From positions 1-47,666 of the IMG/VR virus record IMGVR_UViG_3300035682_001161: a stretch of 47,666 nucleotides of DNA. One strand, 5' to 3'. This DNA comes from a virus. Positions within the stretch are counted from its first letter, which is position 1; every line of letters starts with the position of its first letter. The notes under the pieces are model-generated. The model saw only the letters and a list, made by a program, of their open reading frames with translations. It ran no database searches and was not told the origin of the DNA. Shown in pieces: positions 15,968-24,447 of the stretch. A program made the position numbers and the translations under genes.

Positions 15968-18900
15968 TGGCAGCGCCAACAATGTATAGCGATGAAGAAC
16001 TGTACCAACAGACGGGAAGTTGGGAAGCTGCTGCTGCACGGCGCGATGAGCAAAACAATGCGTTAAACCAATATAACTGGAGTCAACAAGCAGCTTCTAC
16101 TCCTGCTAACACAGGAATTGCATCTCTTGTAAACAATACGCAAGCTGCAAGCCTACCTAGTTACGAAGCCGCGTATAACGCTTTTGGCGGAAAAGATGCT
16201 ACTAATGCCCTGCTTACAACATTAAGGGATATGGGTTTATCTGAAGATGCAATTAATTCTACTTTATCTCCTTACTTCCAAACATTAACAACAATTACAT
16301 CTCCAGTTGTAAGCCCTACTTTTATTGATACAACAGTATTTCCTACTCCGGTAATTACCTCACCTACTCCGGTAGTTACAGTTACTTTACCAACTCCAAC
16401 AGTTACTGAAGTTGCTACAACTGTTACAACTCCGACTACAGACACTGTTACGACTGGCGCAATTGACCAGTCAGTTATTAATCAAATTAATACTGCATGG
16501 GGTAAAGGTGATTATGCGGCAACACGAGACATCCTTTCGACAGCAGGTTTAACTCCTGCACAAATCAAAGCCTACTATGGTTTAGATGATGCAACAATGG
16601 ACTTTGTAATGAGTACGGGTGTATATGCACCTAAAGTTACACCAGTTGTTACCCCCGTTGTTACGCCTGTAGTTACGCCAGTTGTTACTACTGTAGTCTC
16701 AGTAAGCCCTACTGATTTAGTTTCTGTTACGCCAACAGTTTTGACTAGCCCTGCGGTTTTAACTAGCCCTGCGGTTTTAACTAGCCCAACAGTGGTATCT
16801 ATTGACACTCTTGCAGTGACGGGAAGTGATGGAACTTTACTTAATATTCCCGGTTATGGTGAACTAAGTACTTCTACCCTTAATACTTGGGAACCTTGGC
16901 GTTTACAGATGCTGGGTATTACTAAGAATGCTGACGGTACTTTTGCTTATGGCGGCGGCCCAGCTTGGGAAACTACTATAGGAACAACCAATAGAAATTT
17001 ATATGACCAGATAAATAACATCTCTAATCTTCAAGGGATGAATGGTCTGTTTACAGGTGGTGCATTAGAAAGAGATGATGGTGGTCTAGGTTCTAAAGAA
17101 GCTGTTCTGTGGGACTTTGCTAATAAGTTGTCTTCTGAAGGTATTACCAGTCTTGCCGATATTGGTAGGCGTATGGTTACAAGAACCAGAGAAACTGAAC
17201 AAGGCACAGAAGAATATCAAGAAGAAGAGATTTATAACAAGTTAACTGGTAAAACAATTAACATTCAAGGTACTACGTTAGGTAATAACAATACCGACTA
17301 CGGATTTACTTTCACTAACACTGGTTTAGCTATTCCTACAACCAAAGAAGTAAAAGTTGGTTGGGCTGATTTTAAAGAGAACACTCTTCCTTTAATTCTC
17401 ACTGCGGTATCTGTAGCTTTACCAGTCACGGCTCCTTACATTCAAGCATACAACGCTGCCAAAGCTGCACAAAATGGACAGTGGGCTGCTGCTGCATTTA
17501 GTGCATTAGCTTCAGCTTCAGGTTTCTCAGCACAAACTACCGCACAAATTGATGCACTTGCCAAAGCAGGCGACCTTGCTGGAGCGGAACAGCTTTATAA
17601 CAATAGTTGGTTAGCTCAAAATGCTAGCACTATAGGCACAGCAAAAGATGCCGCTTCATTTGTTAATGCAATTGACCAAAAAAACGTAGCAGGCGTTATC
17701 AATGCAGGTATGAACCTAGCAGGTACAACACTGCCACCAGAAGTTCGTACTGCTGTTAATTGGGCAAACTTAGGTAGTGCCATAGCTAACAATGACTACG
17801 CAGGCATGGCTGCTGCGGCCAGTGTATTAACTGGTAGTAGTAATTTAAAGGTAGCTGCCTCGGCACTTAACTTTAAGAATGCTTTAGATTTGTTCGAAAG
17901 AACAGGCAATATGTCTGCTCTAGTTTCTGCTGGTACAAACTTTGGTAATACGATCAAAGGTCTTGGTACTCCAACTACAAATGTTTCACCAACAGTAGTA
18001 GCTGATGGCTCAGACATTGTGGTTGGTATTGATGCTGATGGTAAACCTATCACACTTGATAAGATTGATTCATTATTTACAACAGCATATGAATCTTCTC
18101 CAATTTACGCATCATTAAATAGTGGTGTGTATACAGATGCTGGCACAGGTAAACCCACTGTTGTTGAGATTGAAAATACAGCAGAAGAAGGTCAACCCGG
18201 TTTTGGGTGGAGATACTTCTCTGATGGTACTGTTATATCTCCAACAGGAACATACTATCAAGATAATGAAGTTGTAACATTATCTGAACAAGATAAAGTT
18301 ACATATTTGGCTAGTGCTGCGGCTACCTCTGCTGCTGCTTTATTAGTTCAAAGTCCACAACTTGTTAAAACATTATCAGGTAAAGTTTCTTCTACTGATT
18401 TACCCGGAGTATTAGATACATTAAAGAACTGGTGGGCAATTAATCCAGCATCACAATATACTAATGCAAATCAAGTAGATACTGACGCATTTAGAAGTTA
18501 TTTAAAAGCACAAGGAATATCTGAATCTAATATTGATTATGTTATAGATGCTTCTAAAGTTGCTGTTAATGAGTTAATTAGTAAAACTAATGTAGATGTA
18601 GATACTTCTACAGTAAAAGCTACAGATATTCTTAATACTATTGGTACTAAAGTTGCAGCTACAGAAGCTGATGCAACTATTAGTGCATCTAATATTGTTA
18701 AAGCTCTTAGTGCAGATTCTTTAGCTTTATCTAACGATGCTCAAGTAAAAGCAAAAGCGTATCTTTTAGAACTAGCTCAACGTAGTGGACAAGGCGGATA
18801 TGTTGATGTTAGTTTTATCAATAGTCTTACAAACGCTATTACAAAGACTGCTAGTTCTGGATCAAATAACCCTGTAGATATTGTCAATAATCTACTTACC

Positions 18901-20727
18901 GATGCTGATTTTTCAAAGTTATCAACTTTTACTCGTGGTGGTATAGATGATATTTTAGGTATCGTTACATCACCTTGGGCTTTATCTGGCGGTAATGCGG
19001 TATTTAATCGTGAGCTAAGCGCCGCTATTCTTTCTGATCCTACTAATCAAAACTGGCAAGAAGCATTTAAGAAAGCCAATGGTTATGATTGGACTGAATC
19101 AGATGCTGGCCAAGCGTGGACTAATTTTCAATCACTTGATACCGGAAGTGGATCTGGTGGTGTAGGTAAAGTTAATTCAATCTTAGATTCAAAAGGAAAT
19201 GTTTTATACAGTGTTCCTGTAACTTTTGATACTAGACCGGGTGCAAATGAAGAAACTTATGGTGCGTTCTATAATCCAGCTACTGGAGAAACTAGATATT
19301 CTTTAACAATTGCTGGTAGTTCTGCCCCAATACCTGACTTTAATTCATTAAGTACTGTTAAACCATACTTAAATGAGAATGGTGAGTTAACTCAAGAAGT
19401 TAAAACAGTTCAAGCATCTCCAGTAATTGAAAGTGGTAGAACAATATTGTTTTATGACGAGGATGGTTATCCTGTTTATAAAGATGACTTGGATAAAATT
19501 ACTACTTTAGATCCAGCGGTAACCGTTAGACCAGTAGTAACTGTTGAACCAGAAGTAACTCCAGAAGTAACAGTTAGACCAGTAGTAACCCCAGTAGTAA
19601 CAGTTAGACCAGTGGTTACTGTTGAGCCAGTGGTAACTCCAGAAGTAACACCAGATGTAACCCCCACTGTAACTCCAGCAATTACTCCAGCAGTAACCCC
19701 GGCGGTAACTCCTGCTGTTACCCCGGCAGTTACACCTGCTGTAACTCCAGAAGTTACTCCAGCAGTAACCCCGGTAGTTACACCTGTAGTTACTCCAGTT
19801 GTAACACCAGCAGTAACACCTGCCGTTACGCCAGAAGTCACACCTGCCGTGACTCCCGCTATAACACCCGCAGTTACACCTGCTGTCACCCCGGCAGTTA
19901 CGCCCGCAGTAACTCCTGCTGTGACACCCGCAGTAACCCCAGCAGTTACGCCTGCGGTAACTCCAGCGGTAACTCCTGCCGTTACACCTGCTGTGACTCC
20001 TGCGGTTACACCCGCAGTTACTCCTGTAGTCACTCCTGTAGTTACACCGGCGGTAACTCCTGCCGTGACCCCAGCAGTTACACCTGTGGTCACACCCGTA
20101 GTTACTCCTGTGGTAACTCCTGTCGTTACACCTGTTGTAACTCCGGTGGTGACTCCTGTGGTGACTCCAGTAGTTACACCTGTGGTTACACCTAAAATTA
20201 CACCAGTTATTACGCCAATAGTATCTGTTACCCCATCTATTACGCCTGTGGTATCCATTACCCCAATTATTACACCTAGCGTATCTATCACTCCAAGTAT
20301 CACTCCAATTGTTACCCCTACTGTAACTCCAACTGTTACACCTACTGTAACTCCAACAGTCACGCCAACTGTAAAGGTGTCCGTAAAAATAAGTGTTACA
20401 CCGGACATTCCACCGACGTTCACAATGCCTCAAGCACAGAACATTGCTGCTGCTTTTGGACTTCCTCAACTGGCTAATGTCTTCTACTACGGTAAAGAGT
20501 TTGGCTCTAAGAAACAAAAGCTGGACAAAAAGGGTGAGCTAGAAGATGAAGACTATCGTCCTCTAAGTGTGACCAAAGCGGGAGCAGAAGGTGAAATGCT
20601 GGAAGACATTGCCGAAGAGAAGAAAAACAAGGAAAATAACACCAATGACGCACTTGATTTAGTCTTGGGGAAATCTAGTGACTCAATGTCGTTTGACGAT
20701 TTAATTAATATTGTGAAGGGTGGCTAA
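15967..20727 (+). CDS. Giant virion protein with Val-Thr-Pro tetrapeptide repeats (1586 aa)
   Basis: Residues 1 to about 250 contain small helical motifs (INTAWGKGDYAATRDILSTAG followed by LTPAQIKAYYGL) and a first short VTPVVTP tract. The middle is Ala-rich and helical (SVALPVTAPYIQAYNAAKAAQNG). From about residue 1180 to 1480 there is a long array of VTPA/VTPV/VTPE tetrapeptides, then a charged C-terminus (KKQKLDKKGELEDEDYRPL, AEEKKNKENN). The start ATG 15967 overlaps the previous TAA by one base. Thr-Pro tracts like this are extended and are typical O-glycosylation substrates in other proteins. The position before three more internal-virion-like genes suggests a structural or ejected protein. 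No enzyme motif was found. Confidence 0.65.
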   Translation: MAAPTMYSDEELYQQTGSWEAAAARRDEQNNALNQYNWSQQAASTPANTGIASLVNNTQAASLPSYEAAYNAFGGKDATNALLTTLRDMGLSEDAINSTLSPYFQTLTTITSPVVSPTFIDTTVFPTPVITSPTPVVTVTLPTPTVTEVATTVTTPTTDTVTTGAIDQSVINQINTAWGKGDYAATRDILSTAGLTPAQIKAYYGLDDATMDFVMSTGVYAPKVTPVVTPVVTPVVTPVVTTVVSVSPTDLVSVTPTVLTSPAVLTSPAVLTSPTVVSIDTLAVTGSDGTLLNIPGYGELSTSTLNTWEPWRLQMLGITKNADGTFAYGGGPAWETTIGTTNRNLYDQINNISNLQGMNGLFTGGALERDDGGLGSKEAVLWDFANKLSSEGITSLADIGRRMVTRTRETEQGTEEYQEEEIYNKLTGKTINIQGTTLGNNNTDYGFTFTNTGLAIPTTKEVKVGWADFKENTLPLILTAVSVALPVTAPYIQAYNAAKAAQNGQWAAAAFSALASASGFSAQTTAQIDALAKAGDLAGAEQLYNNSWLAQNASTIGTAKDAASFVNAIDQKNVAGVINAGMNLAGTTLPPEVRTAVNWANLGSAIANNDYAGMAAAASVLTGSSNLKVAASALNFKNALDLFERTGNMSALVSAGTNFGNTIKGLGTPTTNVSPTVVADGSDIVVGIDADGKPITLDKIDSLFTTAYESSPIYASLNSGVYTDAGTGKPTVVEIENTAEEGQPGFGWRYFSDGTVISPTGTYYQDNEVVTLSEQDKVTYLASAAATSAAALLVQSPQLVKTLSGKVSSTDLPGVLDTLKNWWAINPASQYTNANQVDTDAFRSYLKAQGISESNIDYVIDASKVAVNELISKTNVDVDTSTVKATDILNTIGTKVAATEADATISASNIVKALSADSLALSNDAQVKAKAYLLELAQRSGQGGYVDVSFINSLTNAITKTASSGSNNPVDIVNNLLTDADFSKLSTFTRGGIDDILGIVTSPWALSGGNAVFNRELSAAILSDPTNQNWQEAFKKANGYDWTESDAGQAWTNFQSLDTGSGSGGVGKVNSILDSKGNVLYSVPVTFDTRPGANEETYGAFYNPATGETRYSLTIAGSSAPIPDFNSLSTVKPYLNENGELTQEVKTVQASPVIESGRTILFYDEDGYPVYKDDLDKITTLDPAVTVRPVVTVEPEVTPEVTVRPVVTPVVTVRPVVTVEPVVTPEVTPDVTPTVTPAITPAVTPAVTPAVTPAVTPAVTPEVTPAVTPVVTPVVTPVVTPAVTPAVTPEVTPAVTPAITPAVTPAVTPAVTPAVTPAVTPAVTPAVTPAVTPAVTPAVTPAVTPAVTPAVTPVVTPVVTPAVTPAVTPAVTPVVTPVVTPVVTPVVTPVVTPVVTPVVTPVVTPVVTPKITPVITPIVSVTPSITPVVSITPIITPSVSITPSITPIVTPTVTPTVTPTVTPTVTPTVKVSVKISVTPDIPPTFTMPQAQNIAAAFGLPQLANVFYYGKEFGSKKQKLDKKGELEDEDYRPLSVTKAGAEGEMLEDIAEEKKNKENNTNDALDLVLGKSSDSMSFDDLINIVKGG
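19516..20392 (+). repeat. VTP tetrapeptide-repeat tract (12-bp period)
   Basis: About 290 codons made almost entirely of Val-Thr-Pro-X units (X mainly Ala, Val, Glu, Thr, Ile). The protein period is 4 and the DNA period 12, yet neighbouring units use different synonymous codons (GTA/GTT/GTG/GTC, ACT/ACA/ACC/ACG, CCA/CCT/CCC/CCG), so the DNA is much less repetitive than the protein. Because of the period, the opposite strand also stays open in two frames. Confidence 0.85.
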
Positions 20728-20728
20728 G

Positions 20729-21766
20729 ATGGCTGGTTACTACAACGAAATCACTGGTGAGTATGTTGATCTTGGTGAGACAGAAGCGGGATTTACACAA
20801 TTAGATAATACTTCCGGCACTAATGATTTAACTGGTTGGACGTATAAAGATGGAATTTGGACTGATAAAAATGGTCAAACTTATGATACAAAAACTAATA
20901 CAGGATCATTGACAGACCTGTTTACAAAAGGTGGAATTGGTAGTATTTTGGGTATTGCAGGAGCCGCAAGTTTAGCTCAACAACTATTGGGCGGTAGCGG
21001 AAGTAGTGGCTATGCCGGATACCAAGGTGGTATACCAAAATACACAGCAGAACGTAGACAGTATGCAGTTCCTTTAACCGCTGCTCCTTACACAACTAAG
21101 TTAAGCGATCAGGATGTTAAAAACTATTTAACCCGTCCCAATATGACGGAAGCAATGGTTGCTCGTGGGATGAATGAGTATGGGATTAGTCCTGAACGGG
21201 TAGCTGGGATTCTCAATCTTCCTGCTGCAACTGTTCAGTCTAAATATCAAGAGGCTCTTGGCCCTAACTATATGGCTCGTCGTCCCGGATCTGGTGGTGT
21301 GACTTACTTTAGTCCTATGAGTTATAAACCATTTGTCCCTGCTTCTACAATAGTTGGTGGAGCAGGTAACGACACCATCACAGGTGGAGCAGGTACCAAT
21401 ACTATCACTGGTGGCGTAGGTAACGACACCATTACTGGTGGAGCAGGTAACAATGTGGAGTCTACAGGTTTGGCAATGGGCGGCATAGCTAGTTTGGGAG
21501 GATACTCAGATGGTGGACAACTACTCCGTGGCCCCGGTGATGGTGTATCTGATGACATCCCTGCAACCATTGGTGACAAGCAACCCGCTCGTCTTGCTGA
21601 CGGTGAGTTTGTTGTCCCTGCTCGTATTGTCTCTGAACTTGGTAATGGCTCGACAGAGGCGGGAGCACGTAAACTCTATGCCATGATGGATCGCATTAAA
21701 AACGCACGATCTAAAGCAAAAAACATTGCAGCTAATACCAAAGCTGATAAACATCTTCCCGCTTAA
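20729..21766 (+). CDS. Virion protein with RTX-like nonapeptide repeats and DGEFVVPA module
   Basis: A 345-residue protein read from ATG 20729 (GAAGGG upstream); the open frame also includes a GTG nine bases earlier that overlaps the preceding gene. The N-terminus (YYNEITGEYVDLGE, WTYKDGIWTDKNGQTYD) is beta-like. A hydrophobic Gly-rich stretch follows (GIGSILGIAGAASLAQQLLG), then a helical motif (GISPERVAGILNLPAATVQSKY) resembling one in the upstream giant protein. Four nonapeptides of the GGAGNDTIT type come next. The C-terminus (GPGDGVSDDIPATIGDKQPARLADGEFVVPARIVSELGNGS region) is a widespread phage module near internal virion genes. A structural role is likely; calcium binding by the repeats is inference. 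Confidence 0.6.
   Translation: MAGYYNEITGEYVDLGETEAGFTQLDNTSGTNDLTGWTYKDGIWTDKNGQTYDTKTNTGSLTDLFTKGGIGSILGIAGAASLAQQLLGGSGSSGYAGYQGGIPKYTAERRQYAVPLTAAPYTTKLSDQDVKNYLTRPNMTEAMVARGMNEYGISPERVAGILNLPAATVQSKYQEALGPNYMARRPGSGGVTYFSPMSYKPFVPASTIVGGAGNDTITGGAGTNTITGGVGNDTITGGAGNNVESTGLAMGGIASLGGYSDGGQLLRGPGDGVSDDIPATIGDKQPARLADGEFVVPARIVSELGNGSTEAGARKLYAMMDRIKNARSKAKNIAANTKADKHLPA
21356..21454 (+). repeat. RTX-like nonapeptide repeats (27-bp period, about 4 units)
   Basis: The units read GGAGNDTIT, GGAGTNTIT, GGVGNDTIT and GGAGNNVES, fitting the calcium-binding RTX consensus GGxGxDxUx in units 1 and 3. Four units are fewer than in secreted RTX toxins. They precede the DGEFVVPA module. Confidence 0.7.
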
Positions 21767-21774
21767 GGATTAAT

Positions 21775-22674
21775 ATGGCTACTACCCCAGCACCCGGCAC
21801 CTCTTCCCAATCTACTCTATCCGACTGGGCGGGAGGTTATGTAACAGACATGCTTGGAAAAGCTCAGGCTATTTCCAATCAGCCCTATCAAGTTTATCAA
21901 GGCCCAATGACGGCTGGTCAATCGTCATTGCAAGATACAGTATTTAAAGGTCTAGGCAGCTTAAACTTTCCTAGTCAGTTAGGTCAGACATTTAGTTCTG
22001 GAAGTGCGTATACACCACCAGCTATGACTCCCGGTGCGTATGCCCCCGGTGCTATTGGTACTGGTGCAGGTATGTCTGGTGGTATTGGTTCAATAGGCGG
22101 TACGGGTACTACTGGTGGAACTACTACTCCACCATTAGGTATGGCCTCTCAGTATATGAACCCATATTTACAGTCTGTTCTTCAGCCTCAGTTAGAAGAA
22201 CTGCGCCGCCAGTCACAGATTAATATGCAGCCCGGCATGGCTAAAATGACTCAAGCTGGTGGCTACGGTGGTGGCCGTCAGGCTATTATGGAATCTGAAG
22301 CTAACCGTAATTTGCTACAAGAACAGAATAAAACAATTGGCCAAGGGTACGCAAGTGCATACGACAAAGCTATGGGTCAGTTTAATACTGAGCAAGGTCA
22401 AGCTAAGACTTTGGCTGACATGATGTCAGGTGCTGGCGCACAACAGCGCGGTATTGAGCAAGAAGGTATTACTGCTGATTACAACGAGTTTTTGGCTCAG
22501 CGTGATTACCCAATGAAGCAAACTCAATATCTACAGTCTATGCTTCAAGGTTTGCCAATCTCTACAGTTTCTACCAGTCCAGCTTCTATGACTGGCTTGG
22601 GTTCATTACAGTCTACAGTGGGTACACTAGGATCTACATACGACTTGCTTAAGAAACTTAAAGTTATCGACTAA
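21775..22674 (+). CDS. Internal virion or structural protein, Gly/Gln-rich
   Basis: A 299-residue protein. The N-terminus (LSDWAGGYVTDMLGKAQAISNQPYQVYQGPM) is followed by a Gly/Thr/Pro-rich linker (GAYAPGAIGTGAGMSGGIGSIGG), then a helical segment with MNPYLQSVLQPQLEELRRQSQIN and GGYGGGRQAIMESEANRNLLQEQ. This helical part is common in phage genes located just before large ejection proteins. It has no signal peptide or catalytic motif. It is tightly packed between structural genes, with AAGGAT-type ribosome-binding sites on both sides. Confidence 0.55.
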   Translation: MATTPAPGTSSQSTLSDWAGGYVTDMLGKAQAISNQPYQVYQGPMTAGQSSLQDTVFKGLGSLNFPSQLGQTFSSGSAYTPPAMTPGAYAPGAIGTGAGMSGGIGSIGGTGTTGGTTTPPLGMASQYMNPYLQSVLQPQLEELRRQSQINMQPGMAKMTQAGGYGGGRQAIMESEANRNLLQEQNKTIGQGYASAYDKAMGQFNTEQGQAKTLADMMSGAGAQQRGIEQEGITADYNEFLAQRDYPMKQTQYLQSMLQGLPISTVSTSPASMTGLGSLQSTVGTLGSTYDLLKKLKVID

Positions 22675-22683
22675 GGATAAGAC

Positions 22684-24447
22684 ATGAATCTCGTTCAAAT
22701 ACAAGAGCGTTTAAAGGATATGCCTACTCAGGCAATCATGTCCTATGCCAACGGAATGAACCCAGAGGTTCCTCCTTATCTTGCTTTAGGTGAGTTGAAC
22801 CGCCGCAAGCAGATGGAGCAAAAAGCCGTTCAAGCTCCTACTGGTACAGTTAAAGATAATATTGAACAGCAAATGGCTAACATGCAGATGCAGGCAGCTA
22901 AGCAAAGACAGATGGCTCAGCAGATGGCACAGCAAGGTGCTCAAGCTCAGATGCCTGTTCCGCCCGGTGTGCCTGAGCCGCAGATGCAAGCCATGCCAGA
23001 GGACTCTGGAGTGGCAACGTTACCAACCGGAGAGATGAACTTTGGCTCTGGCGGTATTGTTGCGTTTGCCAATAAAGAAGGTAAGCAATTAGTTGAGGAC
23101 GATGAAGATAGAGCAATGAAAGATCTTCAGACTGAAATTGAATATCGGGAAAGGGATGCTCGTCAAAAGAGATTAGAAGCTGATCGTGCAAAAAATATGG
23201 CGATAGTAAATCAGACTTCTGAACGTCCAGTAATGCAGAATGACCCACGTTTAGTTGGTACAACACCTCCTGCTGAAACTCTTGGCACACTTCCACCTCC
23301 TCCTAGAAATGTTCCACCCGGCGGAATAGCTAATGTTGTTCCTCCAAAAGTGATGCAACAGAATGTTCCGCCACCACCACCACCTCAAGCACCTCAGCCG
23401 CCTCAGCCGCAGCAACCTGCGGCACCAGCATCTCCTTTGCTTGACATGCTTAAGACAAGGATTGCTGAAACTGCGCCAGCGTTACCTGACTATGAGACTG
23501 AACGTGCTGCTGCTGCCGTTAAAAATCCTTTGCTAAATATGCAACAGGGTAAAAAGATTGAAGAAGGCATCGCAGGTCTTCGTGCAGGCTACGGCAAACA
23601 GCAAGAAGCCTTTGATAAGAATGAAGAAGCCGCTGCTCGTGCGGCTTTGTGGCAAGGTTTGATTGAAGGCGGTGAGTCTACCCGTGGTATTCGTGGTAAA
23701 GGTCTAGCTGGATTAGGTACTGGTGCTGGTAAGTCCTTCCTAGCTTCTATGGCAGGTGCCCGTTCCCGCGAGATGGCTCAACAAGAGTTAGTTACACAGC
23801 GTAACTTTAACCTTACTAAGATGGAGAATGAGCTTGAGAGTGCCCGTATTGCTGAAGCAAAGGGTGACTTTAATACTGCATACGGTCACAAAATGAAAGC
23901 TGCTGAGTTTAAACAGAACGCTGTTAAAGATCAGAATCAGTTAATTAGCCAAGGCGCTCAGGTTGAGAGTGCTGACAACCGCGAAATGATGCGTCTGCGT
24001 AATGAAAAAGAGTTGGCAGATATACGTTCACGTAATGATAGAGAATTGGCCCAGCTTAAGTTTAAATACGAGAAAGAACTTAAAGGTATCCCTCAAGCGC
24101 AACGTGCTTCTTTTGAAGAGCAGTTTGTTGCAGAAGCTGTCAAAGCTGGTATACCTAGATTGGATGCTATGCGTGAGGCTAAGAATCTTGGAAAACCTAG
24201 AGACCAACTTACTTACGCCCAAGCTGCGGATGATGTAGATAATTTCTTAAAGAGTACCCAAGGTATGACTTATATTGCAGGCTTAAACAAAGCTGCAAAA
24301 GAAAAAAAAGAACCTATGCTTGATTCTTTTACCATTCGTAAGAATCTTATTGAACAACAAATGCAACAATCAGGTAGCAGTAATGCACCTAAAGCAAAAA
24401 ATAATGACCTGCTAAAAGCAGCGGATGCAATTGTTGGAGCAAAGTAA
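22684..24447 (+). CDS. Internal virion protein, Gln/Pro-rich and coiled-coil
   Basis: A 587-residue protein. The start MNLVQIQERLKDMPTQAIMSYANG..PEVPPYLALGELNRR is shared with many phage proteins encoded near ejection proteins. It continues with a Gln/Met-rich helix (MQMQAAKQRQMAQQMAQQGAQ), a charged coiled coil (about residues 135-180), a proline-rich linker (PPPPPPQAPQPPQPQQP) and a long helical C-terminus (ELESARIAEAKGDFNTAYGHKM; EFVAEA-like helices). A role as an internal or tail-tip protein is inferred from order. The stop overlaps the ATG of the following giant gene by one base. Confidence 0.55.
   Translation: MNLVQIQERLKDMPTQAIMSYANGMNPEVPPYLALGELNRRKQMEQKAVQAPTGTVKDNIEQQMANMQMQAAKQRQMAQQMAQQGAQAQMPVPPGVPEPQMQAMPEDSGVATLPTGEMNFGSGGIVAFANKEGKQLVEDDEDRAMKDLQTEIEYRERDARQKRLEADRAKNMAIVNQTSERPVMQNDPRLVGTTPPAETLGTLPPPPRNVPPGGIANVVPPKVMQQNVPPPPPPQAPQPPQPQQPAAPASPLLDMLKTRIAETAPALPDYETERAAAAVKNPLLNMQQGKKIEEGIAGLRAGYGKQQEAFDKNEEAAARAALWQGLIEGGESTRGIRGKGLAGLGTGAGKSFLASMAGARSREMAQQELVTQRNFNLTKMENELESARIAEAKGDFNTAYGHKMKAAEFKQNAVKDQNQLISQGAQVESADNREMMRLRNEKELADIRSRNDRELAQLKFKYEKELKGIPQAQRASFEEQFVAEAVKAGIPRLDAMREAKNLGKPRDQLTYAQAADDVDNFLKSTQGMTYIAGLNKAAKEKKEPMLDSFTIRKNLIEQQMQQSGSSNAPKAKNNDLLKAADAIVGAK

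Noticed and set aside
19476-20517. Two long minus-strand reading frames (315 and 336 codons) opposite the VTP repeat.
   Set aside because: They follow from the 12-bp period of the repeat, encode GVTAGVT or Ser/Arg/Tyr-rich repeats, and lack ribosome-binding sites. They are antisense shadows.
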